Positions 41,087 to 50,780 are shown, counted from the first letter of the stretch. The stretch: DNA of 64,000 nt from Mycolicibacter minnesotensis (GCF_010731755.1 NZ_AP022589.1:930001-994000); one strand, 5' to 3'. Notes: generated from the letters alone by a model not told the origin. Translations and numbers: made by a program.

Positions 41087-41193
41087 GACTGCTCTCCCTC
41101 ATTCGGTCAGATCGATGGTCGCCGACAACTCTGCATCGTCTCATCGGCGCCGGGATCGCCGCCGAGTTTTCGGCGTATCACGGTGTGCCGAGG

Positions 41194-41751
41194 CTAGAAG
41201 ACCTCGCTTTGGGGCGCCGCGATGACGAATCCATGCGTGACCGCTGCACCGTTGCTCTTGGCACCGTTGTCGCGCGCGGCCTTGAGCACACAGGCCACCT
41301 CGGTTCCCAACGGCGCGCCACAGACCAGTGATTCGGTCGGCGAGAAGTCCCAGAACACGATCTTGTGGCCCGGCGCCAACATGATCAGCGGCACCTTCGC
41401 GGGATCGCCGAGGAGCCCGTCGGGCGCCATCGGCAGAAACTGTGCCGGCCCATTGCCGTCGGCGGCGACAGTCCCGAGGCTGACACTGCGGGTTCCCGGC
41501 GGCCCACCGACGACGTTGCCCACGCAGGCCACACTGTGCGTCAGTTTCCCGCGGCTCTTTCGGCAGGCCACCCCCGACGCGGTGGTGAATGCCAAGTCGG
41601 GGATCGCAATGAGGTCGCCGACCGTCCCCGGCAATGGCCCACTGTCGTCGAATAGCGGGCCGAGGTCAGGAACCTCGTTCGCCGCAACGGCATTCGGCAC
41701 CTGCGCCAGCATCGTCATCACGGCGCACACCACCGCCACCAGTTGTCGCAC
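41194..41751 (-). CDS. Secreted protein of unknown function, paralogue 2
   Basis: This 185-residue precursor has a signal peptide (MRQLVAVVCAVMTMLAQVPNAVAA) and a mature domain with four cysteines (ACRKS, ACVGN, VCGAP, ACVLK). It ends THGFVIAAPQSEVF. It is a paralogue of the protein at 38027-38572 and has no recognised domain. The shared GHKIVxWDFSP segment and identical cysteine layout suggest the same fold. It lies 12 bases downstream of glmS on the same strand, so it may be co-transcribed with it. Confidence 0.78.
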   Translation of the reverse strand: MRQLVAVVCAVMTMLAQVPNAVAANEVPDLGPLFDDSGPLPGTVGDLIAIPDLAFTTASGVACRKSRGKLTHSVACVGNVVGGPPGTRSVSLGTVAADGNGPAQFLPMAPDGLLGDPAKVPLIMLAPGHKIVFWDFSPTESLVCGAPLGTEVACVLKAARDNGAKSNGAAVTHGFVIAAPQSEVF

Positions 41752-41763
41752 TGAAAGCTCCTG

Positions 41764-43632
41764 CTACTCGACGGTGACCGACTTGGCCAGATTGCGCGGC
41801 TTGTCCACGTCGTAGCCACGCGCCTGCGCGACTCCCGCGGCAAAAACCTGCAGCGGGATCGTGGACAGCAGTGGCTGGTACAGCGTTGGCACCGCCGGGA
41901 TTTCGATCAGGTGATCGGCGTAGGGGCGCACCGTCTCGTCACCCTCCTCGGCGATCACGATGGTGACGGCGCCGCGAGCCTGAATCTCGCGGATGTTGGA
42001 GAGCAGCTTCGAGTGCAGCATTGCCGCGTTCTTGGGCGAGGGCATCACCACGATCACCGGCAGGTCATCCTCGATCAGCGCGATCGGACCGTGCTTGAGC
42101 TCACCGGCGGCGAAACCCTCGGCGTGCATGTAGGCAAGTTCCTTGAGCTTGAGCGCGCCTTCCAAGGCGACCGGGTAGCCGACGTGGCGGCCCAGGAAGA
42201 GCACCGCACTCGACGACGCGAACTGCTTGGCCAACTGCGCGACCGAGTCGATGCCCTCCAGCACATGCGCCACGAGTTCGGGCATCGCCTCCAGCTGCCG
42301 GTACTCGTGCTCGACCTCATCGGGGTACTTGGTGCCCCGGGCCTGCGCCAGCGCCAGGCCTACCAGATAGTTCGCGGTGATCTGGGCCAGGAACGTCTTG
42401 GTGGACGCGACACCGATCTCCGGCCCGGCGCGGGTGTAGAGCACCGCGTCGCACTCGCGAGGGATCTGCGAGCCGTTGGTGTTGCAGACCGCGAGCACCT
42501 TGGCCTTCTGTTCTTTGGCGTGCCGGACGGCCTCAAGGGTGTCGGCGGTCTCGCCGGACTGGCTGATCGCCACCACCAGGGTGCTGCGGTCCAGCACCGG
42601 GTCGCGGTAGCGGAACTCGCTGGCAAGCTCGACCTCGACCGGCAGCCGCGTCCAGTGCTCAATCGCATACTTGGCCAGCAGACCGGAGTGGTACGCGGTG
42701 CCGCAGGCCACCACGAACACCTTGTCGACCTCACGCAATTCCTGATCGCTCAAGCGCTGCTCGTCGAGGACGATGCGGCCGTCCTCGAAGTGCCCCAGCA
42801 GTGTCTCGGCCACCGCCGTGGGCTGCTCGGCGATCTCCTTGAGCATGAAGTACTCGTAGCCGCCCTTCTCCGCGGCCGACAGGTCCCAGTCAATGTGAAA
42901 ACGCCGCGCGTTGGCGGTGTCATCGGTGCCGTGGAAGTCGCTGATGCGGTAGCCGTCGGCGGTGATGACCACGGCTTGGTCCTGACCCAGCTCGACCGCT
43001 TCGCGGGTGAAGGGGATGAAGGCCGCCACATCCGAGCCCAGGAACATCTCACCGTCGCCGATGCCGACCACGAGCGGGGTGGAGCGACGCGCCGCCACGA
43101 TCGTGCCCGGCTCATCGGCGTGGGCGAACACCACGGTGAAGTGGCCTTCCAGCCGACGCAACACCGCCAGCGCCGAGGCCACGAAATCCCCGGCCGCCTC
43201 GCCGTGCCGGTACTCGCGCGCCAGCAGGTGGACGGTCACCTCACTGTCGGTCTCGCTGGTGAACTCCACCCCGGCCATTTCCAGCTCGTCGCGCAGGACG
43301 GCGAAATTCTCGATGATGCCGTTGTGCACGACGGCGAACTTGCCGGCGGTGTCGCAGTGCGGGTGCGCGTTCTGGTCGGTGGGACGACCGTGGGTAGCCC
43401 AGCGGGTGTGGCCCAAGCCGGTGCCCCCGGCCAGCAGCGCCGGATCGGTGGCGGCCAGCTCGGCTTCCAGGTTGGCCAGCCGCCCGGCCCGGCGCCGAAC
43501 GGTGAGTTGGCCGATGCCGTCGACCACGGCGATTCCGGCGGAGTCATAGCCGCGGTACTCCATGCGGCGCAGAGCCTCGACGACGACGTCGCGGGCAGGC
43601 CGTTTCCCGACGTAGCCGACGATTCCACACAT
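41764..43632 (-). CDS. glmS: Glutamine-fructose-6-phosphate aminotransferase (isomerizing)
   Basis: This 622-residue enzyme makes glucosamine 6-phosphate from fructose 6-phosphate and glutamine, the first step to UDP-GlcNAc. The N-terminal glutaminase domain begins MCGIVGYVG, with Cys2 as nucleophile. Two SIS sugar-isomerase domains follow (about 290-430 and 460-610), with VVAISQSGETADT as the sugar-phosphate site and the standard ending DKPRNLAKSVTVE. Length matches Rv3436c. No glmS ribozyme is expected or seen. It works upstream of GlmM, also in this window. Confidence 0.97.
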   Translation of the reverse strand: MCGIVGYVGKRPARDVVVEALRRMEYRGYDSAGIAVVDGIGQLTVRRRAGRLANLEAELAATDPALLAGGTGLGHTRWATHGRPTDQNAHPHCDTAGKFAVVHNGIIENFAVLRDELEMAGVEFTSETDSEVTVHLLAREYRHGEAAGDFVASALAVLRRLEGHFTVVFAHADEPGTIVAARRSTPLVVGIGDGEMFLGSDVAAFIPFTREAVELGQDQAVVITADGYRISDFHGTDDTANARRFHIDWDLSAAEKGGYEYFMLKEIAEQPTAVAETLLGHFEDGRIVLDEQRLSDQELREVDKVFVVACGTAYHSGLLAKYAIEHWTRLPVEVELASEFRYRDPVLDRSTLVVAISQSGETADTLEAVRHAKEQKAKVLAVCNTNGSQIPRECDAVLYTRAGPEIGVASTKTFLAQITANYLVGLALAQARGTKYPDEVEHEYRQLEAMPELVAHVLEGIDSVAQLAKQFASSSAVLFLGRHVGYPVALEGALKLKELAYMHAEGFAAGELKHGPIALIEDDLPVIVVMPSPKNAAMLHSKLLSNIREIQARGAVTIVIAEEGDETVRPYADHLIEIPAVPTLYQPLLSTIPLQVFAAGVAQARGYDVDKPRNLAKSVTVE

Positions 43633-43748
43633 AGCTGTTCAGGGTAGTGCACCGCCGGGGGGACCCGGACAACCGCGCAGGTCAGCAATGCCCCGGCTAC
43701 GAGCCGGAACCGTAACTTTCCGAGGCGATCAGTGCCCGCCGATGGCTA

Positions 43749-44855
43749 CTACGCGCCACCGAACAGGTCTGCCCACAGGGCTCCGAAGTCGAAGTCGGTA
43801 GCCGCCCCAGGATCCGGGAGAACCTCGGGAGGGGGCCCATCGAAGTCCAGGTCGCCGGTGAACAGCAATGCGAGCACCTGCTCCAAGCCGATCAACGCGC
43901 CGCTCAGTCCGACCCCCTGACCTGGCCCGAATGTCAGGTCAAGGGTGAGCGGGTCGGTGACCGAGATGGTGATACCGAGCGCGTTGAGGATCGAGCCGCC
44001 ACCGAAGGTGATCGGCGGGAGTTCGTCCCCGGTCAGTGCATCCAGATTGCCGCCGACCTCTCCCGGGGACAGCAGCCCGCCGAAGGCGAAACTCAGGGCG
44101 CCTATGGAAACACCCTCCGGCAGCAGGCCGGCACCGTCGAGGAGCGGGATCAGGGCGTCCAGATTGAGGGTTGCACCGTTGAGGAATCCGTTGATGACGT
44201 TGGCCGGGATGCTGATCAGATCGCTCAGCGCCTGCCCCAGGTCCGTGGTGCCCCCACCGACACCGAGATTGTTGATGACACTCTCAATGCTGTTGATCAA
44301 CGCCACGAACGGGGCCACCGCCGGACTGATCGCGCCGATCAGTATGCCGGACAACGGCGAGGCCAGGAATTGGACGATCTCCGGGATTGGGGCAGGAATT
44401 TCCGGAATGAGCCCGGGGGCCAAGGCTTCCCCCTGGTTGCTCAGCAGCCCGTACAGCAAGAAGTTGCCCAGGAAGAAATCCGGACTTCCAATTCCGCCCT
44501 CGCCCGAAGGAAGACTTGTCGTAAATTCTGCCAGCGGGTTGAGGAAGCCCTTCTGGTCGCCGGCTAGGAACGTGAGGGCGCCCAGCAGTTCCTGCGGACT
44601 GGTGCTCCACCAGTCCGGGTTGCCCTGAATAGCTTCCACCAGCGCGTCATTGGCATTTGCGAAGGCCAGGCTAAGGTTGCCGCCGTTGGTGAGCGTGTCC
44701 TGCAACAGATCGAAAAACCCTGCCCCGGCGGTGAGTTCAACGTCGTGCACCACAGGAGCGCCAGGCGGCGGCGGGGCCACCGGTGCGATCGCGAGCGTGC
44801 TGGCGCCCACAAGCGCGATGCCGGCGGTGACAAAGGGACGCAGTGCTTGATTCAT
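43749..44855 (-). CDS. GjpA-like secreted/outer-membrane protein, copy 1 (solitary)
   Basis: This 368-residue precursor has a signal peptide (NQALRPFVTAGIALVGASTLAIAP) and a largely hydrophobic, Gly/Leu/Pro-rich mature part. Segments include LASPLSGILIGAISPAVAPFVALIN, NVINGFLNGATLNLDALIPLLDGAGLLPEG and GGGSILNALGITI. The same segments occur in order in the proteins at 50781 and 62975. The family is one that mycobacterial genomes often label GjpA-like porin, after a Gordonia channel protein. Pore activity is inferred from that label and unproven. Unlike the other two copies it has no PGRS gene downstream; glmS follows instead. Confidence 0.72.
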   Translation of the reverse strand: MNQALRPFVTAGIALVGASTLAIAPVAPPPPGAPVVHDVELTAGAGFFDLLQDTLTNGGNLSLAFANANDALVEAIQGNPDWWSTSPQELLGALTFLAGDQKGFLNPLAEFTTSLPSGEGGIGSPDFFLGNFLLYGLLSNQGEALAPGLIPEIPAPIPEIVQFLASPLSGILIGAISPAVAPFVALINSIESVINNLGVGGGTTDLGQALSDLISIPANVINGFLNGATLNLDALIPLLDGAGLLPEGVSIGALSFAFGGLLSPGEVGGNLDALTGDELPPITFGGGSILNALGITISVTDPLTLDLTFGPGQGVGLSGALIGLEQVLALLFTGDLDFDGPPPEVLPDPGAATDFDFGALWADLFGGA

Positions 44856-45161
44856 TTGAGCTACTCCTCAGATCACAGTCCGCGGCAGTGGTACACAACG
44901 CGTGCAGAGCACACATTAACTTAGATTAGTCTGTGTGACAAGCAATACTCGGATCGAAATTCCGCCGGCCACAAGGTGGGCCGGTGCCAACGACATGGCA
45001 CTTCAGTCCGCCTTGTTGATGGCCGTTCGTTGAGAGTTCTTGGGGTATTGCCAGCACACCCGGTCAAGCTGCGTCCACGGCTGCGCTGCAGCAGCTATGT
45101 TGAGAGACCACGCGAAGACCCGAGGCGGGGTCGACCAGCAATCGACGGTCTAGGTGACGAC
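44856..45161. other. Intergenic region between divergent GjpA-like and FAAL genes
   Basis: About 306 bases. The first part, nearest the GjpA-like gene, is relatively AT-rich (TTAACTTAGATTAG near 44916-44930) and probably carries that gene's promoter. The rest reads open in the FAAL frame but is not conserved in that family, so it was not included in the gene. No RNA gene or strong hairpin was seen. Confidence 0.45.
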
Positions 45162-46994
45162 ATGCCAGAAGACAGCCCAGCGACCGCACGCACCCTGGTG
45201 GAACTGCTACGTCAGCAGGCCGTCCGCCATCGGGACAAAGTCGCATTCGCGTTCGCCCCGGATGGCTCGGAAGAACAGAGTCGGCTGACATACGCCGAAC
45301 TCGACCGCAGCGCGCGGGCCGTCGCGGCGGGTCTGCAACAGCAGGGTGCGGCGGGGCGTCGCGTTCTTGTCGTCTGCCGGCCGGGTCTGGACAGCGTCGC
45401 GGCCTACTTCGGCTGCCTGTATGCCGGTGCGGTGGCCGTCCCGGTGCAGGATCGGCTCGGACGGTTGGCGCTGATCGCCCCGGATGCGCGAGCCGGTTTC
45501 GCCCTGGCGGACTCGGCGACGCAGGACAGACTCAGGACCCAGGCCGACGGCCTGACCAGGCGCCCGCTGCGGTGGATGGCCCCAGAAGATCCCGGCGCGG
45601 ACCCGGACAGTTGGACGCCGCCGGACATCGGCAGCGACACTACCGCCACAGTGCAATACACCTCAGGCTCCACCAGGGCGCCCAAGGGCGTTGTCCTGAC
45701 GCACGGCAACCTGATGGCCAACCTGGCCGCGATCCATGAGACGTGGGGCGGCGACGACCAGAAAGTCGCGGTGTGCTGGCTGCCCCAGCACCATGACATG
45801 GGCTTGATCGGCGGCATTCTGCAGAGCGTGTACGTCGGCGGCAACACGGTGCTGATGTCGCCGGCCGGCTTCATCACCCGCCCGATGCGCTGGCTGGAGG
45901 CCATGTCCCGATACCGCGCCACCATCGCCACCGCACCGAATTTCGCCTACCAGCTCTGCGTCGAACGCAGCACCGCCGCCGAGCGTGCAGCCCTGGACCT
46001 GTCGCAGTGGTCGACCGCGATGAACGGCGCCGAACCGGTGCAGGCGAGCACCCTGCGGGCCTTCGCCGAGGCGTTCGCCGATGCCGGGTTCCGGCCCGAG
46101 GCGTTCCTGCCCGTGTACGGCCTGGCCGAAGCCACCCTGCTGGTCTCGGGCGGATCGGACTCCGCCGCACCGGTGATCCGGCATATCGACCGCGCCGCGC
46201 TGGGCGAAGACCGGGTGGTCGAGGTTGCCGACGCAGACGTCGACGCCTCCGGCGTGCTGGAGCTGGTCGGCTGCGGCTATCCCCGTGGCGGTCAGCAGAT
46301 CGTGTTCGTCGACCCGGAGACGCGCCGGCGCCGCGACGCCGAGCAGGTCGGCGAGATCTGGGTCTCCGGGCCGTGCGTCGCCCAGGGATATCGGGGAAAG
46401 CCCGAGGACACCGAGCAGACCTTCGGCGCGTACCTGGCCGACACCGGCGAGGGACCATATCTGCGCACCGGAGATCTGGGCTTCATGAGCGCAGGTGAGG
46501 TGTTCATCACCGGACGTTGCAAAGACCTGATCGTCCTGCGCGGCAACAACTATTACCCCAACGACATCGAGAAGACGGTGCAGGGCAGCCATCCGGGCCT
46601 GCTGTCCGGACGGGGTGCGGCCTTCGCCGTGGAGCCCCAACCCGGCGGCGGTGAGCACCTCGTGGTGGTACAAGAAGTCCATGCTGCCGGCGACGCCCCC
46701 GCGCTGGCCGGCCTGCTGGGTAGGATTCGGGCCGCGATCAACCGTCATCACGGCATCGAAGCTCATGCCGTGGTCTTGGTCGAGGCGGGATCGATCCCGA
46801 CCACCTCCAGCGGCAAGATCCAGCGGCAGGCCGCCCGCCAGCGCTTCGTCGACGGCGGATTCACCGCGCTGGCGCAATGGCAGGGCACGCTGGGCGCGAG
46901 CACCGGTGCGACCGAACCCGCGGCGGCGGCCAGGACGGCCGCCGCGGCACAGCAGGCGGTGGCACTGCAGTACTGGAAGGCACGGCAGGACTGA
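45162..46994 (+). CDS. Fatty-acyl-AMP ligase (FAAL-type FadD), copy 1
   Basis: This 610-residue adenylate-forming enzyme has the ATP phosphate loop YTSGSTRAPKGV, the PGLAEA-like VYGLAEATLLVSGG, the LRTGDLGF hinge region with FITGRCKDLIVLRGNNYYPNDIE, and the catalytic lysine in TTSSGKIQR. The LVELLRQQAVRHRDKVAF start and the pattern around the NYYPNDIE motif fit FAALs, which make acyl-adenylates for polyketide synthases, not acyl-CoA. No polyketide synthase or acyl carrier gene is nearby. The ATG at 45162 is chosen because upstream residues are unconserved. The hydrolase-like gene follows by 40 bases. A second FAAL lies at 53316. Confidence 0.87.
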   Translation: MPEDSPATARTLVELLRQQAVRHRDKVAFAFAPDGSEEQSRLTYAELDRSARAVAAGLQQQGAAGRRVLVVCRPGLDSVAAYFGCLYAGAVAVPVQDRLGRLALIAPDARAGFALADSATQDRLRTQADGLTRRPLRWMAPEDPGADPDSWTPPDIGSDTTATVQYTSGSTRAPKGVVLTHGNLMANLAAIHETWGGDDQKVAVCWLPQHHDMGLIGGILQSVYVGGNTVLMSPAGFITRPMRWLEAMSRYRATIATAPNFAYQLCVERSTAAERAALDLSQWSTAMNGAEPVQASTLRAFAEAFADAGFRPEAFLPVYGLAEATLLVSGGSDSAAPVIRHIDRAALGEDRVVEVADADVDASGVLELVGCGYPRGGQQIVFVDPETRRRRDAEQVGEIWVSGPCVAQGYRGKPEDTEQTFGAYLADTGEGPYLRTGDLGFMSAGEVFITGRCKDLIVLRGNNYYPNDIEKTVQGSHPGLLSGRGAAFAVEPQPGGGEHLVVVQEVHAAGDAPALAGLLGRIRAAINRHHGIEAHAVVLVEAGSIPTTSSGKIQRQAARQRFVDGGFTALAQWQGTLGASTGATEPAAAARTAAAAQQAVALQYWKARQD

Positions 46995-47034
46995 GGGGCT
47001 CAGCATCGGCGCCGGCGTGCGTTACCGTCATCGG

Positions 47035-47874
47035 ATGGCCAGCATCAAGAGCCTCTACGCTGCGTTGACCCGACCCGGCCCCCACCGCGTCCTGCGCGGG
47101 GACTTGGCTTATGCGGGCCTGGCCGGGGTGGTCTACACGCCGCAGTCCGGGTATCGCCTACCCGCGGTGGCGTTCGGCCACGACTGGCTGACCGGCGCCG
47201 ACCGCTATGCCGGATTGCTCGAGCATCTGGCCTCGTGGGGCATTGTGGCCGCGGCCCCCGACACGGGCCGGGGCCTGGCGCCGTCGGTGCTGGATCTGGC
47301 CGCTGATCTGGGTCGCGCCCTGGAGATCGCCAGCGAGGTCCGGCTGGGGCCGGGACGGATCAGCGTCGACCGCAATCGACTCGCGCTGGCCGGCCACGGG
47401 TTCGGCGGCTCGGCCGCGGTGTTCGCTGCGGACACTCTGTCGGTGCGCCCCAAGGCGGTGGCGGCGATCTTCCCGACCGTCACCACCCCGGCCGCCGAGC
47501 AGGTGGCCTCGGGCCTGACCGTTCCGGGCGTGGTGTTCAGCAGTCCCGATGACCCGAAGGCGCTGCGCTCCAACTCGATCGAACTGGCGCACGCCTGGCG
47601 GCTTTCGACCCTGCGAGTGATCGACAAGGTGTCACCTGCGGGCCTGCCGCAGGGACGCAGGCTGACCGGATTCTTCGGCCTGCCCACGTCAGACCGGCGC
47701 ACCCAGCGACGGGTGCGCGCCCTGCTGACCGGATACTTGCTGGCAGAACTTGTGGGCGACAAGAGATTCCGTGACTTCGCCAACCCCCAGGTGGCCATGC
47801 CCAAGACCGAGGCACTCGAGGCCCTGCCCGAGCCGGCGAGCCCCGAAGAGAAGATCGCCGCACTGTTCTCGTAG
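47035..47874 (+). CDS. Alpha/beta-hydrolase-fold protein lacking the nucleophile (Rv3438-like)
   Basis: This 279-residue protein has the layout of dienelactone-hydrolase-type alpha/beta hydrolases (VAFGHDWLTGADRYAGLLEHLASWG, then LALAGHGFGGSAAVF). The nucleophile elbow, normally G-x-S-x-G, reads GHGFGG with Gly122 in the serine position, so classical esterase activity is unlikely. Its place after glmS and before the Rv3439c-like gene matches Rv3438, a conserved protein of similar length and unknown role. It follows the FAAL gene by 40 bases in the same direction. The ATG at 47035 is used; the longer frame runs into the FAAL gene. Confidence 0.8.
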   Translation: MASIKSLYAALTRPGPHRVLRGDLAYAGLAGVVYTPQSGYRLPAVAFGHDWLTGADRYAGLLEHLASWGIVAAAPDTGRGLAPSVLDLAADLGRALEIASEVRLGPGRISVDRNRLALAGHGFGGSAAVFAADTLSVRPKAVAAIFPTVTTPAAEQVASGLTVPGVVFSSPDDPKALRSNSIELAHAWRLSTLRVIDKVSPAGLPQGRRLTGFFGLPTSDRRTQRRVRALLTGYLLAELVGDKRFRDFANPQVAMPKTEALEALPEPASPEEKIAALFS

Positions 47875-47899
47875 GTCTGACGTAGACCCTGATACGACG

Positions 47900-47934
47900 A
47901 TGGCCGCCGGGTCCGGATCGGACCCGGCGACCAT
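47900..47934. terminator. Bidirectional hairpin terminator
   Basis: The segment from 47900 to 47934 folds with arms ATGGcCGCCGGGTCCG and CGGACCCGGCGaCCAT, one mismatch and a three-base loop. It lies between the convergent hydrolase-like gene and the PGRS gene. Confidence 0.85.
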
Positions 47935-47953
47935 GGTCGCACCGAACTGTCGG

Positions 47954-50695
47954 CTAGGTGCCGGGCGTTCCGCCTGAGCCGGGCCCACCCGCAGTACCCG
48001 GGGCACCGTCGGCGCCCGGCGTCCCGGTTCCGGTAGCGGCACCGCCCGGGCCGGCAGCCCCGGCTCCGCCACCATCGCCACCGGCACCGGCCGCACCACC
48101 GGTGCCGTTTCCGCCACCACCGGTCCCGTGGCCACCGCCGTTTCCGCCGGTGCCGCCGTCACCTCCATTGCCGCCGTTGCCGCCCTTGTAGCCGTTGCCG
48201 GTGGTGGCGTTGGTTCCGCCGGCTCCGCCGTTGCCGCCGTTGCCACCGTTGCCACCTGATCCGCCGGCACCGCCGTTGCCACCGGTCCCGGAGGTTGAGG
48301 CTCCACCGACCCCGCCCTTGCCGCCGGTCCCACCGTCGTTGCCGTTGCCGCCGTTGCCACCCGCGGTGTTGTTGTCACCGATCAGCGGAATACCACTGAC
48401 GCCTTCGGCGCCAGAGTCTGCATTGCCTCCGCCACCGCCGGCTCCGCCGGTACCGCCGTCACCGGCGGCAGCGGTGCCGCCGGCGCCTCCGGCGCCACCG
48501 CTACCCGCGGTGACTCCTCCTCCGCCGACACCTCCGGCGCCGCCGGTGCCACCATCGACCGTGCCTGCCCCGGCGCCACCGGTGCCGCCATTGCCGCCGT
48601 TACCGCCGGTGGCGCTGCCGTTGGAGTTGCCGCCGGCACCGCCGGCGCCGCCGGTTCCGGCGTGGCTGGTCCCGAAGCCACTGGGGCCGCCGCCCGGGGT
48701 GACGACGCCGCCGCTGTTGCCGCCGGCACCTCCATTGCCACCGACGCCGCCGTTGGCCTTCGTGGACAGGCCCGCATAGCCTTCGCCGCCAGTACCTCCG
48801 GCGCCACCGTCACCACCGGAAGCGGTTCCGTTGCCGCCGGCCCCGCCGCTACCGCCCACACCTGCGGCGGGTCCGCCACCGGTGCTGCCGCCACCACCGC
48901 CGGCCCCGCCATTGCCGCCGATGCTGACCACACCGGCACCGACGGCACCACTGGCCCCGGCCGCGCCAGCACCACCATTGCCACCGTTCGCGGGACCACC
49001 GGCAGCACCGCCAGCACCACCGGATCCACCGTTGCCGCCGATGCTCCAGACCGTGCTGCCATCATCCCAACCGACGCCCTTACCGGCCGCGCCACCGTCG
49101 CCGCCGTTGCCGCCACCGCCGGCGCTGCTGTAGCCGCCACTACCGCCACTGCCGCCGTTCCCGCCACGCAGGGTCCCGTCACCGGCCGCGCCACCGTTGC
49201 CGCCGGCACCCCCGGTGCCGTTGCCAGCGTTGCTGCTGCCGCCGGCGCCGCCCGAACCGCCTGCGCCGCCAGTGGTCGCGACCTCCGGGTCGCTGGTCGC
49301 GCCGGAGCCGCCTTGCCCGCCGTTGCCGCCAACGCCGCCGCCGGAGTTACTGTCACCACCCGTGCCACCGCTGCCGCCCGCTCCGCCATTACCGGTGGCG
49401 CCGAAACCACCCATGCCGCCGTTACCGCCAGCACCACCGACGTGGGCTCCCACCGACGCACCGCCCTGGCCGCCGGCACCGCCCGTACCACCGTTGGTGC
49501 CGTCGCCGGCCACACCGCCGCTACCGCCGTTGCCGCCGTGCTCACCGGCGCCGCCGGCACCACCGGCACCGCCTCCTGCCCCAAGGCCGAGGTAGTTGCC
49601 ATTGCCGTCCTGGGCCGCGTCGCCACCGGCACCACCATTGGCGCCGTCGGCACCGTCACCGCCCACGCCGGCACTGCCGAAGAACGAGCTGGCGTAGAAG
49701 TTCGAGCCGCGGGCCCCACCGACGCCACCGGCGCCACCGGCGCCACCGCGGCCGCCGGCTGCGCCATTGTTGTTGGCCGCGGTGGTGCCGTTGCCACCCT
49801 CGCCCGCGGCGCCACCGGCGCCACCCTTGCCGCCGTCGCCGTACAAGAAGCCACTGCGGCCGCCGTCACCGCCGGCGCCACCAGCGCCACCGTTGCCACC
49901 GGTGCCGGTGCCACCGTTGGCCAGAGTGCCGAGGAGACCCTCCATTCCGGCGCCGCCGGCACCACCGGCGCCACCGTTGCCGAAGAACCAGGCGGCCGAT
50001 GCGCCGCCGTCACCGCCGGCGCCACCAATGCCACCCGCAACCACCGCGGCACCGCCATCGCCGCCGTCACCACCGTGGCCCATCCACCAGCCACCGGCGC
50101 CGCCGTCGCCACCGGCAGCACCGGCACCGCCGTCGCCGCCGTCGCCACCGTTGCCCAGCCAGCCGAGTGCCGCGCCGCCATCGCCGCCGGCCACGCCATC
50201 GAGATCGCTATTCCAGCCGGCACCGCCGTCGCCGAACCACAGGCCGCCGTCACCACCGTCGGGGTTGGCCTCGGTGCCGTCGACACCGTTGCCGATCAGG
50301 TACAGGCCCGACCACTCGTTGATCATGCCGTTGACCGCTTCGCCCAGCGGGTTGGTGATCCAGAGCTGAGCCAGTCCATTCAGCGGCTCGTAGAACAGCT
50401 GGTCCATGATCCCGGTCCAGGAGAACCAGTCACCGGCCGAGCTACCCGGATCGGTTGCACCGAACAGCGCACTGAGGTCCCAGTTGGCCGCGGCCTCTCC
50501 GGTGTCGCTCACCGACCACGAACTGAACAGATCGCCGAAGAAATCGTCGAAATCGGCGTGCGCGGCTGGCGCCGCGGTCATCGGGGCCATCCCGAAGGCC
50601 AAGAATGCGCCTACCGCACTGGCGGCACCGACCATCCGTCCGCGGTATGGCGCTGCGGTGTTACCTGACTGGCTGCTGCTGTGACGACGACTCAT
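47954..50695 (-). CDS. Secreted PGRS protein without a PE domain, copy A
   Basis: This 913-residue protein begins with a basic stretch and a classical signal peptide (GRMVGAASAVGAFLAFGMAP, cleavage expected at AHA-DFDD). A region of about 100 residues follows, including LGEAVNGMINEWSGLYLIGNGVDGTE. The rest, about 750 residues, is GGxGG-type repeats as in PE_PGRS proteins. The linker before the repeats ([20 protein letters not shown]) matches that of PE_PGRS proteins, but the PE helical hairpin is absent, so export would use Sec or Tat, not ESX-5. It lies 86 bases downstream of a GjpA-like gene. The function is unknown; a calcium-binding or wall-surface role is only speculation. Confidence 0.85.
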   Translation of the reverse strand: MSRRHSSSQSGNTAAPYRGRMVGAASAVGAFLAFGMAPMTAAPAAHADFDDFFGDLFSSWSVSDTGEAAANWDLSALFGATDPGSSAGDWFSWTGIMDQLFYEPLNGLAQLWITNPLGEAVNGMINEWSGLYLIGNGVDGTEANPDGGDGGLWFGDGGAGWNSDLDGVAGGDGGAALGWLGNGGDGGDGGAGAAGGDGGAGGWWMGHGGDGGDGGAAVVAGGIGGAGGDGGASAAWFFGNGGAGGAGGAGMEGLLGTLANGGTGTGGNGGAGGAGGDGGRSGFLYGDGGKGGAGGAAGEGGNGTTAANNNGAAGGRGGAGGAGGVGGARGSNFYASSFFGSAGVGGDGADGANGGAGGDAAQDGNGNYLGLGAGGGAGGAGGAGEHGGNGGSGGVAGDGTNGGTGGAGGQGGASVGAHVGGAGGNGGMGGFGATGNGGAGGSGGTGGDSNSGGGVGGNGGQGGSGATSDPEVATTGGAGGSGGAGGSSNAGNGTGGAGGNGGAAGDGTLRGGNGGSGGSGGYSSAGGGGNGGDGGAAGKGVGWDDGSTVWSIGGNGGSGGAGGAAGGPANGGNGGAGAAGASGAVGAGVVSIGGNGGAGGGGGSTGGGPAAGVGGSGGAGGNGTASGGDGGAGGTGGEGYAGLSTKANGGVGGNGGAGGNSGGVVTPGGGPSGFGTSHAGTGGAGGAGGNSNGSATGGNGGNGGTGGAGAGTVDGGTGGAGGVGGGGVTAGSGGAGGAGGTAAAGDGGTGGAGGGGGNADSGAEGVSGIPLIGDNNTAGGNGGNGNDGGTGGKGGVGGASTSGTGGNGGAGGSGGNGGNGGNGGAGGTNATTGNGYKGGNGGNGGDGGTGGNGGGHGTGGGGNGTGGAAGAGGDGGGAGAAGPGGAATGTGTPGADGAPGTAGGPGSGGTPGT
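48000..50250. repeat. PGRS-coding repeat tract A
   Basis: Imperfect 9-base-type units coding Gly-Gly-x (seen on the plus strand as runs of GCCGCC, GCCACC and CCGGCA) fill most of the copy A gene. Long reading frames on the opposite strand here are by-products of this repeat composition. Confidence 0.85.
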
Positions 50696-50780
50696 GTGCG
50701 AACACCTCTCCTGTGAAGCGGTTCTTGGAAGCAGTGATGAAGGTTGTGAGGAACTGGCTGGGAATGCGGCACTGGCCGGA

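Noticed and set aside
48662..50668. Very long plus-strand reading frame across PGRS gene A
   Set aside because: It lies opposite the Gly-Gly-x repeat codons. Repeat composition keeps all frames open, and the predicted protein is low-complexity Ala/Thr with no family match.
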